This document shows, one piece after another, positions 15,409-25,305 of a DNA stretch of 64,000 nucleotides; position 1 is the first letter of the stretch, and each line of letters opens with the position of its first letter. The position numbers and the translations under genes were made by a program. Source of the stretch: CAZDDB01 sp963843285 (GTDB taxonomy: Bacteria > Acidobacteriota > HRBIN11 > JAKEFK01); contig CAWJJO010000010.1 in the NCBI GenBank assembly GCA_963843285.1, positions 62,001-126,000 on the forward strand, given 5' to 3'. The notes beneath the pieces are model-generated. The model was given only the letters and a program-made list of their open reading frames with translations. It did no database searches and had not been told where the DNA came from.

Positions 15409-18400
15409 TCAAAAGGCCTGGCCGAAACCGAAATGAAACACGGTCCGCGGTTCATCTTCCAGCGGATCCAAATTGAAACCCAGATCAAATCTTGCGAGAA
15501 CTCCGTAAGGAAGCGCCAGGCGAAGGCCGAATCCCGTGGAGTGCCGAAGATCGGAGAAGCTAAAATCGGTGATCTCTTCGTAAACATTTCCCAAATCATA
15601 AAATAAGACTCCTTCAAACCATTTGTAAATAGGAAATCGCACTTCCTCATTCAAGATCAAAACAGCTTCACCGCCGAGGGGTTCATTAAATATTTCATCT
15701 CTTGGTCCAACTTCTTCAAATCGGAATCCACGAATCGTATCGCCACCTCCGGCAAAAAACCTTTCGGGTGTCAGCAAGAACTGCTGTTCAAAGGTTGTTG
15801 CAAGCCCCAGCCTGACACCTGAAGCGAGAGTGAAACGTGAGAAGTTCCGGTAGTAAAAAAATTGTGAATAGGATTTTAAAAACGTTTGAAAGGAACCCAG
15901 AAAATCAGGCGAATATTCCAACCCGGTGGAAACAAAAAATCCATGCGTTGCATTGATGGGATTATCTCTGTAATCGCCATACACCGTAGCCAGCAGTCTG
16001 CTGATTCCAATAATGAATTCCTGTGGAACAGGATCCCCCGGGATCTCCAGAGTTGTTTTGTTTCTTGTGTACTTGTACCCCGATTGCAATTCAAACAATC
16101 CCGGCAAATCGTTTTGCTGCTGGAACGTAAAATTCGTCTGCACCAGATCGAGTTCCGTTATATTCACCCTTTCCGCGAGAAAGAATGCGTTCCAGTTCCA
16201 CCCCAGAATGGATGGAGAACTGTAGCCAAATTGATAACGGTTTTCCCGGCGGTTCAGTCTCCCATAGATGAAGACCGATTGCGCAGTCCCGAGAAAATTC
16301 TGATCGACCAGTTGTGCTTCCCCTTCAAAGTCTTCTTCGGAGTCGTACCGTCCGCCGTAAACCACTTCGTACTTCTTATCTTCTACGACATCCACGATGA
16401 CATCGTACATACCAGGCTCATCCGTTTCTTCCAGATGCATGTTGATGCTTTCAAAAATGCGCATCGCATACAAACGATCCTGCGCTTCGGACAACAATTC
16501 TTCCGTGATCATTTCCCCTTCTTTCAGTTTGAGCTCTTTCCGGATCAGTCCTTCGCGCGTAACTTTGCGTCCACGGATTTGCACGGAATGAATTCTCGCC
16601 TGGGTTCCGGTTTCGAAGTCATATCGAATGATCACATGGGGACTACCCGGCAACGGTTCGACCATTGCGTCTGCGCGAGCACTCCAATATCCCCGGGTTT
16701 TGTAATATTGCAGAACGGTCTTCTCATCTCCAGTTAGCTTCAGTGGCAAATAGACACTTCCAGGCGTCAGGCTGAGATTGGCAAGCAACTCGTCCGGCAA
16801 TGTTTGATTGTCCGTTAAAGCCAGAGAGGAAACGGAGCTTCGGGATCCTTCCTTCATGATGATTTCTACTTCCACTGATCCCTGCTGTGAATCGTATTTT
16901 ATTTCGCCCTGCCGGGAGCTGGCAGCAAGAAAGCCCTCTTCTGCGTAAAGCGCTGCGATTTTTTTCGATAACTCCCGGAATCTGTGGATTGCTTCACTGA
17001 TCATCTCATTGCGTGAAATGTAAAGAGCTCTCAGCCGATCTTGAAATTCATCCGACGGAATCGAGGTTTGGCCTGTAAAGACTAATCTTCCCTCTTTCCA
17101 CTCGGGTCCCGGATTGACATCGATCCTGTACACAATGGTTCCTGCCTGGCTCTCGGTTGTTGTTTCAACCGAAGCACCAAAGAAGCCTTTTCCGCGAAGT
17201 GTCTCCAGCAGGTCCAGTTCCATTTGAACCAGAACGGATGTATCTGAAAATCCTTCTCTCCACCACCGATCGTATTCTGAAGTTTTTGAATTCCCGACTT
17301 CCGTTCCTGAAACGATCCATTTGCGTTTGCCCTGACCGGAAACGCGAATGCGGAGATCGATCGTGGATTCATTCCCCCGTGATTCTTCGATTTCAACTAG
17401 AGGGAACAGATAGCCGATCTGTTGTAGGTCCTTTTTGATCTCATCTACTCCTTCCTGAATCGTCCAAAAATCGTATCTCTCTCCTTGTTTTCCAAGGCGA
17501 TCAAGAAGTTTCTGTTCCGCCAATTCTGTTTCATTTTCGATTTGTACAGATCCTATCGTGGTTCGGCCTCTACGCCCGCCGGATGTCCCCGGAGATCTGG
17601 CTCTACCACCGGGCCCAAATTGAAATCTGTGTCTCAGGCTTGCGTTGAAAGTGTCTTGATCATCGACAACGCGCAAATGAAAATTGTTCCTGATGCGATA
17701 ATTCGCGAGCCACAACTGTTCGGTGGATTCGTTCAGTGACAACGAATACGCAAGATCCAGATCGCGACTCAATCGTTTTCCCAGAGTTAACCGCGCCCCC
17801 GGGTTACTTTCGGATGCAATGAGCAAAGGCTCAATCGCAAAAGTCTGCAACCCTAAGCCTCTGGAGATAGATCGTTGAAAATCGGATAAAACGGCGCCCG
17901 TGAGGAAAGCCGCAAACTGTTGTGAGAAAAAGAGGCTGGAAGCATCCTCCAATTCCGTGGTTCCCGTTAAGAGCAGAGAGTAAAGTTGCGTGCTGTCGAG
18001 ATCCCCACAGGAAGACGAATGCGGAGACTCTACTTTCGGATCATCCATATAGCCCGTGACTGTGAGGGCTATATCGCACAGTTTTGTTCTGGTTCCCAAA
18101 TCGTATTCCACATCTGTGTGCAGTCTGATCTGCATTCTAGGATTGAGGATTTCCGTTCCGCGATAATCGAGAGATGCTTCTTCGACCGTATACGTGTTCC
18201 CTTCAAATTCCAGATAGCTTCCTTCCCTTATGAATGCGCGGCCCGTCAATAGCGGCTCAGACACTGTTCCTGAAACATTCAAGTTTGCGGAGGCTCTGAG
18301 CTTTCCCATGTTGTTATCCATCAACGCGTCCCGGATCGTCTCGATGTCCAGTTTCAGCCGGATTCGATTGGAGATGGAATCGGGTTCCGGAAGCAAAGCT

Positions 18401-21312
18401 TTCTTTTGCTGCAGCAGCGTATGGACCAACCTTCCACCGGGGTCGATATCTTCGCGATAGGAGGAACGCAAAATGTTTACCTTGCCGGAAAGCAGGTACC
18501 TTTCCTGTCCTCCCTGAAACGTTAAATCGGAGCTCAGAAAGCTTCTGAAATCCTCCGGATAATTTAAGGCCACATTCTTTGCGCGTATCTGGATATCCGC
18601 TGCATTCTCCATTTTCTGATCCCAGAGGATTCGTCCGGTCGCTTCCAGCTCTCCACCACCCATGGATGCTGTCATGGTTTCAATTCGAATCCCATTTTTT
18701 TCCAGCGGCGCGATCATGCGGACTTTTTCCAGCACTATCGGATAACCTTCCAGCCGCATCTTCCCTTTCTCCAGCTCGATGGATCCGGCGAACCGGGGTG
18801 CTTCCGAAGTTCCATCGATCACAGCTTGTGCGCGAAGATCGCCGGCGGCCCTCAAGCCAGGATAGAATTTGCTCACAATGCTCAAATCTGCGTTTGTTTT
18901 AATTTCGGAATGAAGCGCTTTGCTTTTGAGATTCCATATGCCGGATGCATTCACATCCAGCATTTCACCGGCCCGCAGATTCACCGGCTTTAATTCGACA
19001 ACGTTGTTTTTCAGCGAGATGACCACAGGGGATCCGGGCTCCAGTTTGGATTCACCGATCGCGAGATTTTCCGTCGTGAGCTGCGCAGTCCCGGACCAGG
19101 TTTCGATCCTGGATCCTTCTCCACGTCCATTCAAAACAACCTGACCGGTCCCGGATACATCCTCTCTGCTGAGCTGAAGAAGTCCCGATGCCTCCACCGC
19201 GATCGAGTGTCCGGAAAAATTGGTGCGAAAGGAACCCTCTTTGAAAATCAGGTTCTGCTGCGGCCAGCGGAGCTCCAGATTCGGGGAGGAAATTGCGCCT
19301 GAAAGAATCGGATTCGTTATTTGCCCGCTCGCTGAAACATCAAATTGCAAAATTCCCGACCCTACGAGTACGTTAGTAATGAGTGACAGGACCGAAAGGC
19401 TTGTTTCGCCGGAAGCTTTCAAATTCATGGGCCGGGCTTTGTCCAGGGGTAGAGTGCCGCGAATCGCGGCTACCCATTCAGCGGCTTTCAAATTTAGATT
19501 TGCATGAATCTCCTGATTTTCCAGATGGAGTGAGCTACTGGGTTCGATCTCTAGTCTGATGCCGTTTTGTTCCAATTTTGCTTGGTGAAGGACAAGGTTT
19601 GCCTTGCTGTTCCTCCATTGTGGCAACTTTCCGGAAGCTTCCAGGCTTGCGGAAATGTTTCCGGACATCTGTTGAAGAGCGCCTGGGAGGAGCGGCTGAA
19701 GCTGTTGGCTGGAGATGTTTTTCAAATCGCCGCGCAGGCTGAATTCTTTTCTGGCAATCTGGTACTCTCCTTCAACAGACGTTGAATATTCCGGCAACGC
19801 GCCGGCGATATGAAGGATCCGTCCGTCACTTTGTAAATCGGCCGTTATGTCTCCAAGATTTATCTGGAAGGCGTTCAGTTGCGTGCCGTGAACGTTTGCT
19901 TTCAAAACCGGTTGGGAAACAGAACCTGTCAATGTTCCTGCGAATTCGATCGGTCCTGAAATTTCCTTGTGCAGCAGTTGAGCTTCCAGTTTGCCTTGTC
20001 CTTTGATCTGAATTTTGCGTGTTCCCGCCCAGTAGGATCCGTTCAGGTCTACCGAAAAATCCGGACTGAGGCCTGTGATCTTTCCGGAAATTTCTACATT
20101 CTTATATGGACCGTGCAGACGCGCATCTACTTCGTACGATCCGGGGATGCCTGCAAGATCCGGAGCGAATGGAGTCAAGTCGCGCGTGGATCCCACTCTG
20201 GCTTTCACCCGCGAGTTCAGGGAATCAGGAGTGAATTCTCCAGAAAGAATTGCGGTTGTCTTTCCAGTCGCCAGGTCGGTTCCAGTCAACATCAGTTTTC
20301 CGTTGCGAAGAGATCCTTCGAGCATTCCTTTGAGGGGAGCGCCTTTTGCATCCGCTCGCTTCAGATCAACCTGGAAAGTAGATTCACTGAGCCAGACATC
20401 TGCTCCGCCGGAATAACGCAAATGACCGCTCAGTTCTGTTGCCAGAGTTGGGATTTCCGGCAAAGATGCTGAGAGGAACGAATAGGGAACATTCCTGAAC
20501 GTAAGATCGAGAACTACAGGTGAAGCGCCGGCAGCTTGAACGGCATATTCGCCCTCCAGAAAGAATGTTTCCTGCTCTCTGGTTTGCAGATTCCGGGCCT
20601 GGAGAACACCTTTGAGTTGATACTCTTCACCTGTGCCCGTGAATTCGCCTGTGGAGTGCACAGCGCCATGAATTTCCGGAATTCGTTTGTCGAACTTTCT
20701 CACTGTGGAAGCATCCCCATCGATTTCGTATTGAAAAGCGTACTTGGGCTTTCCCTCCGTTGTTACATTGCCTCGCAACGAAAAGGACGCATCGTTGTAT
20801 TTCGCTTGAAGCTGTTCCACTTTGATTTCCGATGAGGACGCAACAATCCGGCCCTGAACCTTGGTGATTTCGTACTGCTGATAACCGGCAGATCCATTGT
20901 CGATTTGTATCTCATCCAGAAGGAATGTCCTGCCTTTCTTGCCTGATTCAGCAAGGCGGGGAAAATATTCAGGGAACACGGAGGGAGATTTCACGATGAT
21001 CTTGCTTGCGTGAAATGGATCCGACCAGAGCGAAGCGATGTGTATTTCAATAGAGGTTGCTGTAAGGAAGGTATTGGCGTTTTTTTCGCCGCCGAAAATT
21101 TTCACCTCATCCGCCGTTACAACGAGTGGGAAAAAACTGTATTCGAGTTTCCCGATTTGAAGTTTTAAGCCGTATTTTTCAAGGGTCTGTTTTTCAACAT
21201 ATCTGGCGATTCGTGACTTTGCGGATGACGTGTGAATATAAAAGAGTAGCGCGGAGGCAAGGATCAGCAAAACCCCGGCAATGATTGCGAACACCCTCAA
21301 AAAACGCATCAT
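15409..21312 (-). CDS. TamB-TamA (Omp85) fusion protein, 1967 residues
   Basis: One chain joins both halves of the translocation and assembly module. It starts at MMRFLRVFAIIAGVLL, one membrane helix, followed by more than 1100 residues of beta-rich AsmA/TamB sequence. The DUF490 part of TamB (about residues 850-1220) includes LSGKVNILRSSYREDIDPGG and YDLGTRTKLCDIALTVTGYM. POTRA modules follow (e.g. IHSVQIRGRKVTREGLIRKE), then a 16-strand-type barrel with FGYSSPSILGWNWNAFFLAE and the barrel-end Phe in FHFGFGQAF. In Proteobacteria the two halves are separate genes. The double ATG at 21307-21312 is preferred to a TTG at 21357. The gene is unbroken. Confidence 0.85.
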   Translation of the reverse strand: MMRFLRVFAIIAGVLLILASALLFYIHTSSAKSRIARYVEKQTLEKYGLKLQIGKLEYSFFPLVVTADEVKIFGGEKNANTFLTATSIEIHIASLWSDPFHASKIIVKSPSVFPEYFPRLAESGKKGRTFLLDEIQIDNGSAGYQQYEITKVQGRIVASSSEIKVEQLQAKYNDASFSLRGNVTTEGKPKYAFQYEIDGDASTVRKFDKRIPEIHGAVHSTGEFTGTGEEYQLKGVLQARNLQTREQETFFLEGEYAVQAAGASPVVLDLTFRNVPYSFLSASLPEIPTLATELSGHLRYSGGADVWLSESTFQVDLKRADAKGAPLKGMLEGSLRNGKLMLTGTDLATGKTTAILSGEFTPDSLNSRVKARVGSTRDLTPFAPDLAGIPGSYEVDARLHGPYKNVEISGKITGLSPDFSVDLNGSYWAGTRKIQIKGQGKLEAQLLHKEISGPIEFAGTLTGSVSQPVLKANVHGTQLNAFQINLGDITADLQSDGRILHIAGALPEYSTSVEGEYQIARKEFSLRGDLKNISSQQLQPLLPGALQQMSGNISASLEASGKLPQWRNSKANLVLHQAKLEQNGIRLEIEPSSSLHLENQEIHANLNLKAAEWVAAIRGTLPLDKARPMNLKASGETSLSVLSLITNVLVGSGILQFDVSASGQITNPILSGAISSPNLELRWPQQNLIFKEGSFRTNFSGHSIAVEASGLLQLSREDVSGTGQVVLNGRGEGSRIETWSGTAQLTTENLAIGESKLEPGSPVVISLKNNVVELKPVNLRAGEMLDVNASGIWNLKSKALHSEIKTNADLSIVSKFYPGLRAAGDLRAQAVIDGTSEAPRFAGSIELEKGKMRLEGYPIVLEKVRMIAPLEKNGIRIETMTASMGGGELEATGRILWDQKMENAADIQIRAKNVALNYPEDFRSFLSSDLTFQGGQERYLLSGKVNILRSSYREDIDPGGRLVHTLLQQKKALLPEPDSISNRIRLKLDIETIRDALMDNNMGKLRASANLNVSGTVSEPLLTGRAFIREGSYLEFEGNTYTVEEASLDYRGTEILNPRMQIRLHTDVEYDLGTRTKLCDIALTVTGYMDDPKVESPHSSSCGDLDSTQLYSLLLTGTTELEDASSLFFSQQFAAFLTGAVLSDFQRSISRGLGLQTFAIEPLLIASESNPGARLTLGKRLSRDLDLAYSLSLNESTEQLWLANYRIRNNFHLRVVDDQDTFNASLRHRFQFGPGGRARSPGTSGGRRGRTTIGSVQIENETELAEQKLLDRLGKQGERYDFWTIQEGVDEIKKDLQQIGYLFPLVEIEESRGNESTIDLRIRVSGQGKRKWIVSGTEVGNSKTSEYDRWWREGFSDTSVLVQMELDLLETLRGKGFFGASVETTTESQAGTIVYRIDVNPGPEWKEGRLVFTGQTSIPSDEFQDRLRALYISRNEMISEAIHRFRELSKKIAALYAEEGFLAASSRQGEIKYDSQQGSVEVEIIMKEGSRSSVSSLALTDNQTLPDELLANLSLTPGSVYLPLKLTGDEKTVLQYYKTRGYWSARADAMVEPLPGSPHVIIRYDFETGTQARIHSVQIRGRKVTREGLIRKELKLKEGEMITEELLSEAQDRLYAMRIFESINMHLEETDEPGMYDVIVDVVEDKKYEVVYGGRYDSEEDFEGEAQLVDQNFLGTAQSVFIYGRLNRRENRYQFGYSSPSILGWNWNAFFLAERVNITELDLVQTNFTFQQQNDLPGLFELQSGYKYTRNKTTLEIPGDPVPQEFIIGISRLLATVYGDYRDNPINATHGFFVSTGLEYSPDFLGSFQTFLKSYSQFFYYRNFSRFTLASGVRLGLATTFEQQFLLTPERFFAGGGDTIRGFRFEEVGPRDEIFNEPLGGEAVLILNEEVRFPIYKWFEGVLFYDLGNVYEEITDFSFSDLRHSTGFGLRLALPYGVLARFDLGFNLDPLEDEPRTVFHFGFGQAF

Positions 21313-21524
21313 AAATCCCGGCTCGGGGGACCATCTTTTGATAGACCGCGTATGCAATCAGGGTAGCACGTTTTAACGCGAGGTAAATCTCAGTGTGAGA
21401 AATGGCGATTCGGATGGGAGAAACAAGAGTTGAGATCATAAGCGAACGCGCAAAGAAAAAGTACATTCCTCCTTTGTGATCTTTGCGTTTTTGCGAGAAA
21501 TCGAGCCAAATGCTGGTCTCGCCT

Positions 21525-21539
21525 TGATATAATCCCTGC
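21525..21539 (+). promoter_or_regulatory. Extended -10 promoter of the intact kinase gene (leaderless)
   Basis: TGATATAAT (21525-21533) is an extended -10 with a perfect TATAAT. Six bases then precede the ATG at 21540, so the transcript should start at the A of ATG. The same spacing precedes the frameshifted kinase at 3030. Confidence 0.6.
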
Positions 21540-24140
21540 ATGGCGCTTTCTGCCGGTACACGACTTGGCCCGTATGAAGTTCTTGCGGCAATTGGCGCAG
21601 GGGGGATGGGCGAAGTATATCGCGCGCTGGATCCAAGAATCGGCCGCGAGGTGGCGATCAAAGTCTTGCCGGCGTCTTTTTCTACCGATCCTGAGCGTCT
21701 CCGGCGCTTCGAACAGGAAGCGAGGGCGACCGGAGCATTGAATCATCCGAACATATTGTCGATTTACGATGTGGGGAAAGATGATGGCTCGCCCTATCTT
21801 GTCTGCGAATTGCTGGAAGGGCAAACGTTGCGCGAGAAGCTGCGTGCCGCGCCGGTTCCACAGCGCAAAGCGATCGAATATGCTCTTCAGATTTCACAAG
21901 GTCTGGCCGCCGCGCATAACAAAGGAATCATCCATCGTGATCTGAAACCGGAAAACCTGTTCGTAACAACAGACGGGCGCGTCAAGATTCTGGATTTTGG
22001 TCTGGCCAAGCTCATCCAGTTCGAAGCACCGCAAAACGGACAGTCGAAGCTGGAGACTGCTGTTGCGCACTCACAGCCTGGCACTGTGTTGGGCACAGTC
22101 GGTTACATGTCGCCCGAGCAAGTGCGCGGACTGGCCTCGGATCATCGTTCCGACATTTTTTCGCTGGGCGCGATCTTGTACGAGATGCTTTCCGGAAACG
22201 CGCTTTTCCGGCGCGAAACCGATGCAGATACGATGAGCGCCATTCTGCATGCGGAACCTCCGGAGCTTCTAAGGGCCAATGCGAGCATCTCTCCGACACT
22301 CGATTCCCTGATTCGCCATTGCCTGGAAAAGAGCCCGGAGGAAAGATTTCAGTCGGCCCGTGATTTGGCCTTCCATCTGCAAGTGATCTCCGGACAGTCT
22401 GCGTCAACCGACACACAATTGAAGCCTGTTGCGCAACATAGAAAAACGCTTCCACGTTCTTTGCTTGTCGCGTTAGGACTGATCGCTGCAATGGCTCTTG
22501 GAATCCTGGCCGGCTTGAAACTTGGCAGGCATTCGCAGGGTCAGCCGGATTCATTTTCCCAACCGACATTCCAGCGATTAACCTTTCAGCGCGGATACAT
22601 TGCATCGGCACGGTTCGCGCCCGATGGGCATTCCGTTTTTTACGGAGCGGCCTTTAACGAAAATCCTACACAAATCTTTTCGACGCGCGTCGAAAGCCCC
22701 GAGTCACGCAACTCTGGACTGCCTTCGGCAAGGATTCTTTCCATCTCACGTTCCGGCAAAATGGCGATTCTTTTGAATCCGCGTTTCACAGCAGGATGGA
22801 TGACTTCAGGCACCCTGGCCGAAGTTCCGATGGATGGCGGCAGCCCGCGCGAACTCCTTCAAGATGTGGGCGAAGCAGAGTGGACTCCTGACGGCAAAGA
22901 TCTCCTGGTGGTTCGTTCGGCTCCGTACTACCGGATCGAGTTTCCCGCGGGGAAAACACTTTACCGGGCCGACGGCTGGATTAGCGATGCCCGATTTTCA
23001 CCTTCGGGAGCGGAGATCGCCTTTGTTGATCATCCGGCGTTTGGCGATAACCGCGGCTCGATTCAGATCGTCGATCTGAAAGGGAACGTACGGAAGCTCA
23101 CCAATGAATTTCCTACAGCGGAGGGTCTCTACTGGAGTCCGAGTGGAACCGAAGTCTGGATCACCTCCGGCGCTGCAATGCACCGGTCTCTGATTGCCGT
23201 GGACCTCTCAGGAAAACAGCGGACTTTGTATGAATCGATTGCGGAGATCATGCTTCAAGATGTCTCTTCGAATGGAGACGCGCTGATCAGTCGCTGGAAT
23301 CGAAGGCGGGAAATGCGTGCGTTGCTTGCCGGCCATGCTGCAGAATCGAATTTATCCTGGTTTGATTACTCGATTCCCCGCGATCTCAGCAATGACGGAA
23401 AGACGGTTCTTTTTGAAGAACCGGGTGATGTGTCGGGCTTTCAGTATCCAACGTACATCCGCCATACTGATGGTTCACCACCGATTCGGCTTGGGGAAGG
23501 CGATGCCATTTCGCTTTCGCCGGACGGAAAATGGGCTCTGGTTGGTCTTTGGGGCGATCCTTTCAACCTTGCGCTTCTGCCTACCGGTTTAGGTGAGAAG
23601 AAAATCCTCGCTATGACGGGCGTGCAGCCAACCTCCGATGCCTATAACTGGTGGTTCCACGACGGCAAGCGGATTTTGATTCGCGGAAATCAGCCGGGCC
23701 ATCCCGTACGATATTGGATCTACGAATTAGAATCAGGTAAGTTGCAACCTGCTACGCCGGAAGGAGTGTCGACATATGCAATGCCAACTCCGGATGAAAA
23801 TTCTATTTTGGCTTGTTGTAAAGATCATGCTGTATGGCTCTATTCGTCGACAAGCGGAAATCCAAAGCAGGTACCTGGCCTGACCGAAAACGATGTGCCT
23901 GCCCAATGGACGCTGGACGGGCGTTCCGTCTACGTAACTCAAGGAACTGGAAATCCGTTGAATGTTTATCTGATCGATCTGGAAACGGGTCAAAGAACTA
24001 TCTGGAAGCAAATTGAGCCTCCGGATCCTGCGGGGATTCTTGGAGTCGACAGTTTCCACGTTACACCGGATGGCAAGGCCTACGTTTACTCCTATCGCCG
24101 GGTGCTTTCGGACCTGTTTCTCGTCAAAGGCCTGAAATAA
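21540..24140 (+). CDS. Ser/Thr protein kinase with C-terminal PD40 propeller
   Basis: 866 residues, intact. The kinase domain covers residues 10-275: GAGGMGEVYRA, VAIKVLPASF, HRDLKPENLF (catalytic Asp), DFGLAKL, and GTVGYMSPEQ in the activation segment. One membrane helix (SLLVALGLIAAMALGILAGL) follows near residue 310. The outer part is a beta-propeller with PD40-like blades (FAPDGHSVFY, WTPDGKDLLV, LSPDGKWALV, WTLDGRSVYV). The layout suggests an outside sensor driving an inside kinase. A strong terminator follows directly. It is the intact sister of the 3030 gene. Confidence 0.92.
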   Translation: MALSAGTRLGPYEVLAAIGAGGMGEVYRALDPRIGREVAIKVLPASFSTDPERLRRFEQEARATGALNHPNILSIYDVGKDDGSPYLVCELLEGQTLREKLRAAPVPQRKAIEYALQISQGLAAAHNKGIIHRDLKPENLFVTTDGRVKILDFGLAKLIQFEAPQNGQSKLETAVAHSQPGTVLGTVGYMSPEQVRGLASDHRSDIFSLGAILYEMLSGNALFRRETDADTMSAILHAEPPELLRANASISPTLDSLIRHCLEKSPEERFQSARDLAFHLQVISGQSASTDTQLKPVAQHRKTLPRSLLVALGLIAAMALGILAGLKLGRHSQGQPDSFSQPTFQRLTFQRGYIASARFAPDGHSVFYGAAFNENPTQIFSTRVESPESRNSGLPSARILSISRSGKMAILLNPRFTAGWMTSGTLAEVPMDGGSPRELLQDVGEAEWTPDGKDLLVVRSAPYYRIEFPAGKTLYRADGWISDARFSPSGAEIAFVDHPAFGDNRGSIQIVDLKGNVRKLTNEFPTAEGLYWSPSGTEVWITSGAAMHRSLIAVDLSGKQRTLYESIAEIMLQDVSSNGDALISRWNRRREMRALLAGHAAESNLSWFDYSIPRDLSNDGKTVLFEEPGDVSGFQYPTYIRHTDGSPPIRLGEGDAISLSPDGKWALVGLWGDPFNLALLPTGLGEKKILAMTGVQPTSDAYNWWFHDGKRILIRGNQPGHPVRYWIYELESGKLQPATPEGVSTYAMPTPDENSILACCKDHAVWLYSSTSGNPKQVPGLTENDVPAQWTLDGRSVYVTQGTGNPLNVYLIDLETGQRTIWKQIEPPDPAGILGVDSFHVTPDGKAYVYSYRRVLSDLFLVKGLK

Positions 24141-24143
24141 GAG

Positions 24144-24180
24144 AACGTACGGCCGGGTGGATCCTACGGCCGTACGTTTT
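24144..24180 (+). terminator. Strong intrinsic terminator
   Basis: AACGTACGGCCG (24144-24155) and CGGCCGTACGTT (24167-24178) form a perfect 12-bp stem with an 11-base loop, ending in TTTT. It sits four bases after the kinase stop and could also shield the convergent diiron gene. Confidence 0.9.
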
Positions 24181-24206
24181 GAATGTCGCATTGCAGTCCT
24201 CGGAGT

Positions 24207-25118
24207 TTAGCAGAAAGCTGGAGCAAGTTGTTCCAGGCGTTCTTTCCATTCCGGGGACAGATAGTTGATGGTCGCAAGAAAATTTGGATGGTTCATGCCC
24301 GATCCAATATATGTCCAGCGGTTCGCCTGAAGCTGAACCTGTTCGAACTCCTTCTTATCAGCTTCATTCAGAACGCGTCCTGTTGCGCGCGAAAAACTAT
24401 CCAGGTCGAATTGAACTTGCTGTGCCAAACCTTGATCGAGAAAAGTTCCCATTTCCAGGTACTCGTCGATCACTTTCGAGATTTCTTCGGCGGTGTATTC
24501 CTTTGCCAGCTCATCAATCATCAGCGTGTCGAGTTTTGTGTGCTGCGCTTCATCGATCCAGTGGTACTTCAACAGAAGTTTGAACTGTGGATCCAGTTCT
24601 CCATTGTTGCGCACGCTGTCGATGTAGTGCCGCTGCACGAACCACTCGATGTGCAAAGTCAACAGCGCGACAGCAAGGGGATCATGTTTCAAAACGGCTT
24701 CGGCAATCGCGCTGGGCGGTCCGATGACTTCACAAGAAGTTCCGAAGTTCTGGTCGAATTCTTCTTTGAATGATTTGAACATTTGAATGTGTTTTGCTTC
24801 TTCGCCGGCAAACGCGATCAATGCTCGCACTCGCTCAGAATCATCCACTGAGTAGGGACGCGCATTGTCTATCACGAATGGGAGAATGAATTCTTCCACC
24901 GTTCCGAACATGGTGAGATACGCATGCCCGCGAATTTGATTCAGGATTAGTTTCTCTTTTGCGTTTAGAAACGATAGCGATTCCACACGCGCGAGAGATT
25001 CGGGCAAAAATGGTTTGGCGAAATCCAATTTTTTGCCCTGTCCAACAACGTCCTGAATGGTCCATCTCATTTTTTCCGATGCTGCAAGAGCACCCTGATA
25101 ACTGTAATTGTGATACAT
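24207..25118 (-). CDS. AurF-like/ferritin-like diiron protein
   Basis: 303 residues, nearly all helical. Two iron-ligand motifs of ExxH type are visible, FAGEEAKHIQMFKSF and HWIDEAQHTKLDTL. Further Glu residues that fit the other ligands lie in TVEEFILP and LHIEWFVQRHY. This matches ferritin-like diiron oxygenases or oxidases. The substrate is unknown. The ATG at 25116-25118 is chosen for the GGAGG seven bases upstream. A textbook sigma-54 promoter lies 56 bp upstream, and the next gene on the same strand, upstream, is a sigma-54 activator, so control by that activator is likely but inferred. Confidence 0.8.
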   Translation of the reverse strand: MYHNYSYQGALAASEKMRWTIQDVVGQGKKLDFAKPFLPESLARVESLSFLNAKEKLILNQIRGHAYLTMFGTVEEFILPFVIDNARPYSVDDSERVRALIAFAGEEAKHIQMFKSFKEEFDQNFGTSCEVIGPPSAIAEAVLKHDPLAVALLTLHIEWFVQRHYIDSVRNNGELDPQFKLLLKYHWIDEAQHTKLDTLMIDELAKEYTAEEISKVIDEYLEMGTFLDQGLAQQVQFDLDSFSRATGRVLNEADKKEFEQVQLQANRWTYIGSGMNHPNFLATINYLSPEWKERLEQLAPAFC

Positions 25119-25173
25119 TTTGTTTTCCTCCATTCTTTTCTTCTGACTGTTTTCCAGCCACGCCCGCACCCAT

Positions 25174-25189
25174 AGCAAGCGAAATGCCA
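25174..25189 (-). promoter_or_regulatory. Sigma-54 (-24/-12) promoter of the diiron gene
   Basis: Minus strand TGGCATTTCGCTTGCT has GG and GC at exactly the required spacing, with full matches to TGGCAY and TTGCW. Predicted start is near 25163, a 45-nt leader. Upstream, AAATC-GCGA-GATTT (25260-25273) and a second ATCGCGAT motif are possible activator sites. Confidence 0.85.
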
Positions 25190-25305
25190 GCGCACAAAAT
25201 CTCCTTGGATCGACGAGACTCATGGAAAACGCGGCGTAATGCCTGGCGGAGAAAATCAAAAATCGCGAGATTTCGTGAGATGGAATCGCGATATCGTTTA
25301 CTTTT

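Noticed and set aside
15886..16737. 283-codon plus-strand open frame
   Set aside because: It lies wholly inside the TamB-TamA gene on the other strand and has no domain of its own.
24207..25259. Longer start of the diiron gene (to 25259)
   Set aside because: It would include the sigma-54 promoter in the coding sequence; the ATG at 25118 has an excellent ribosome site.
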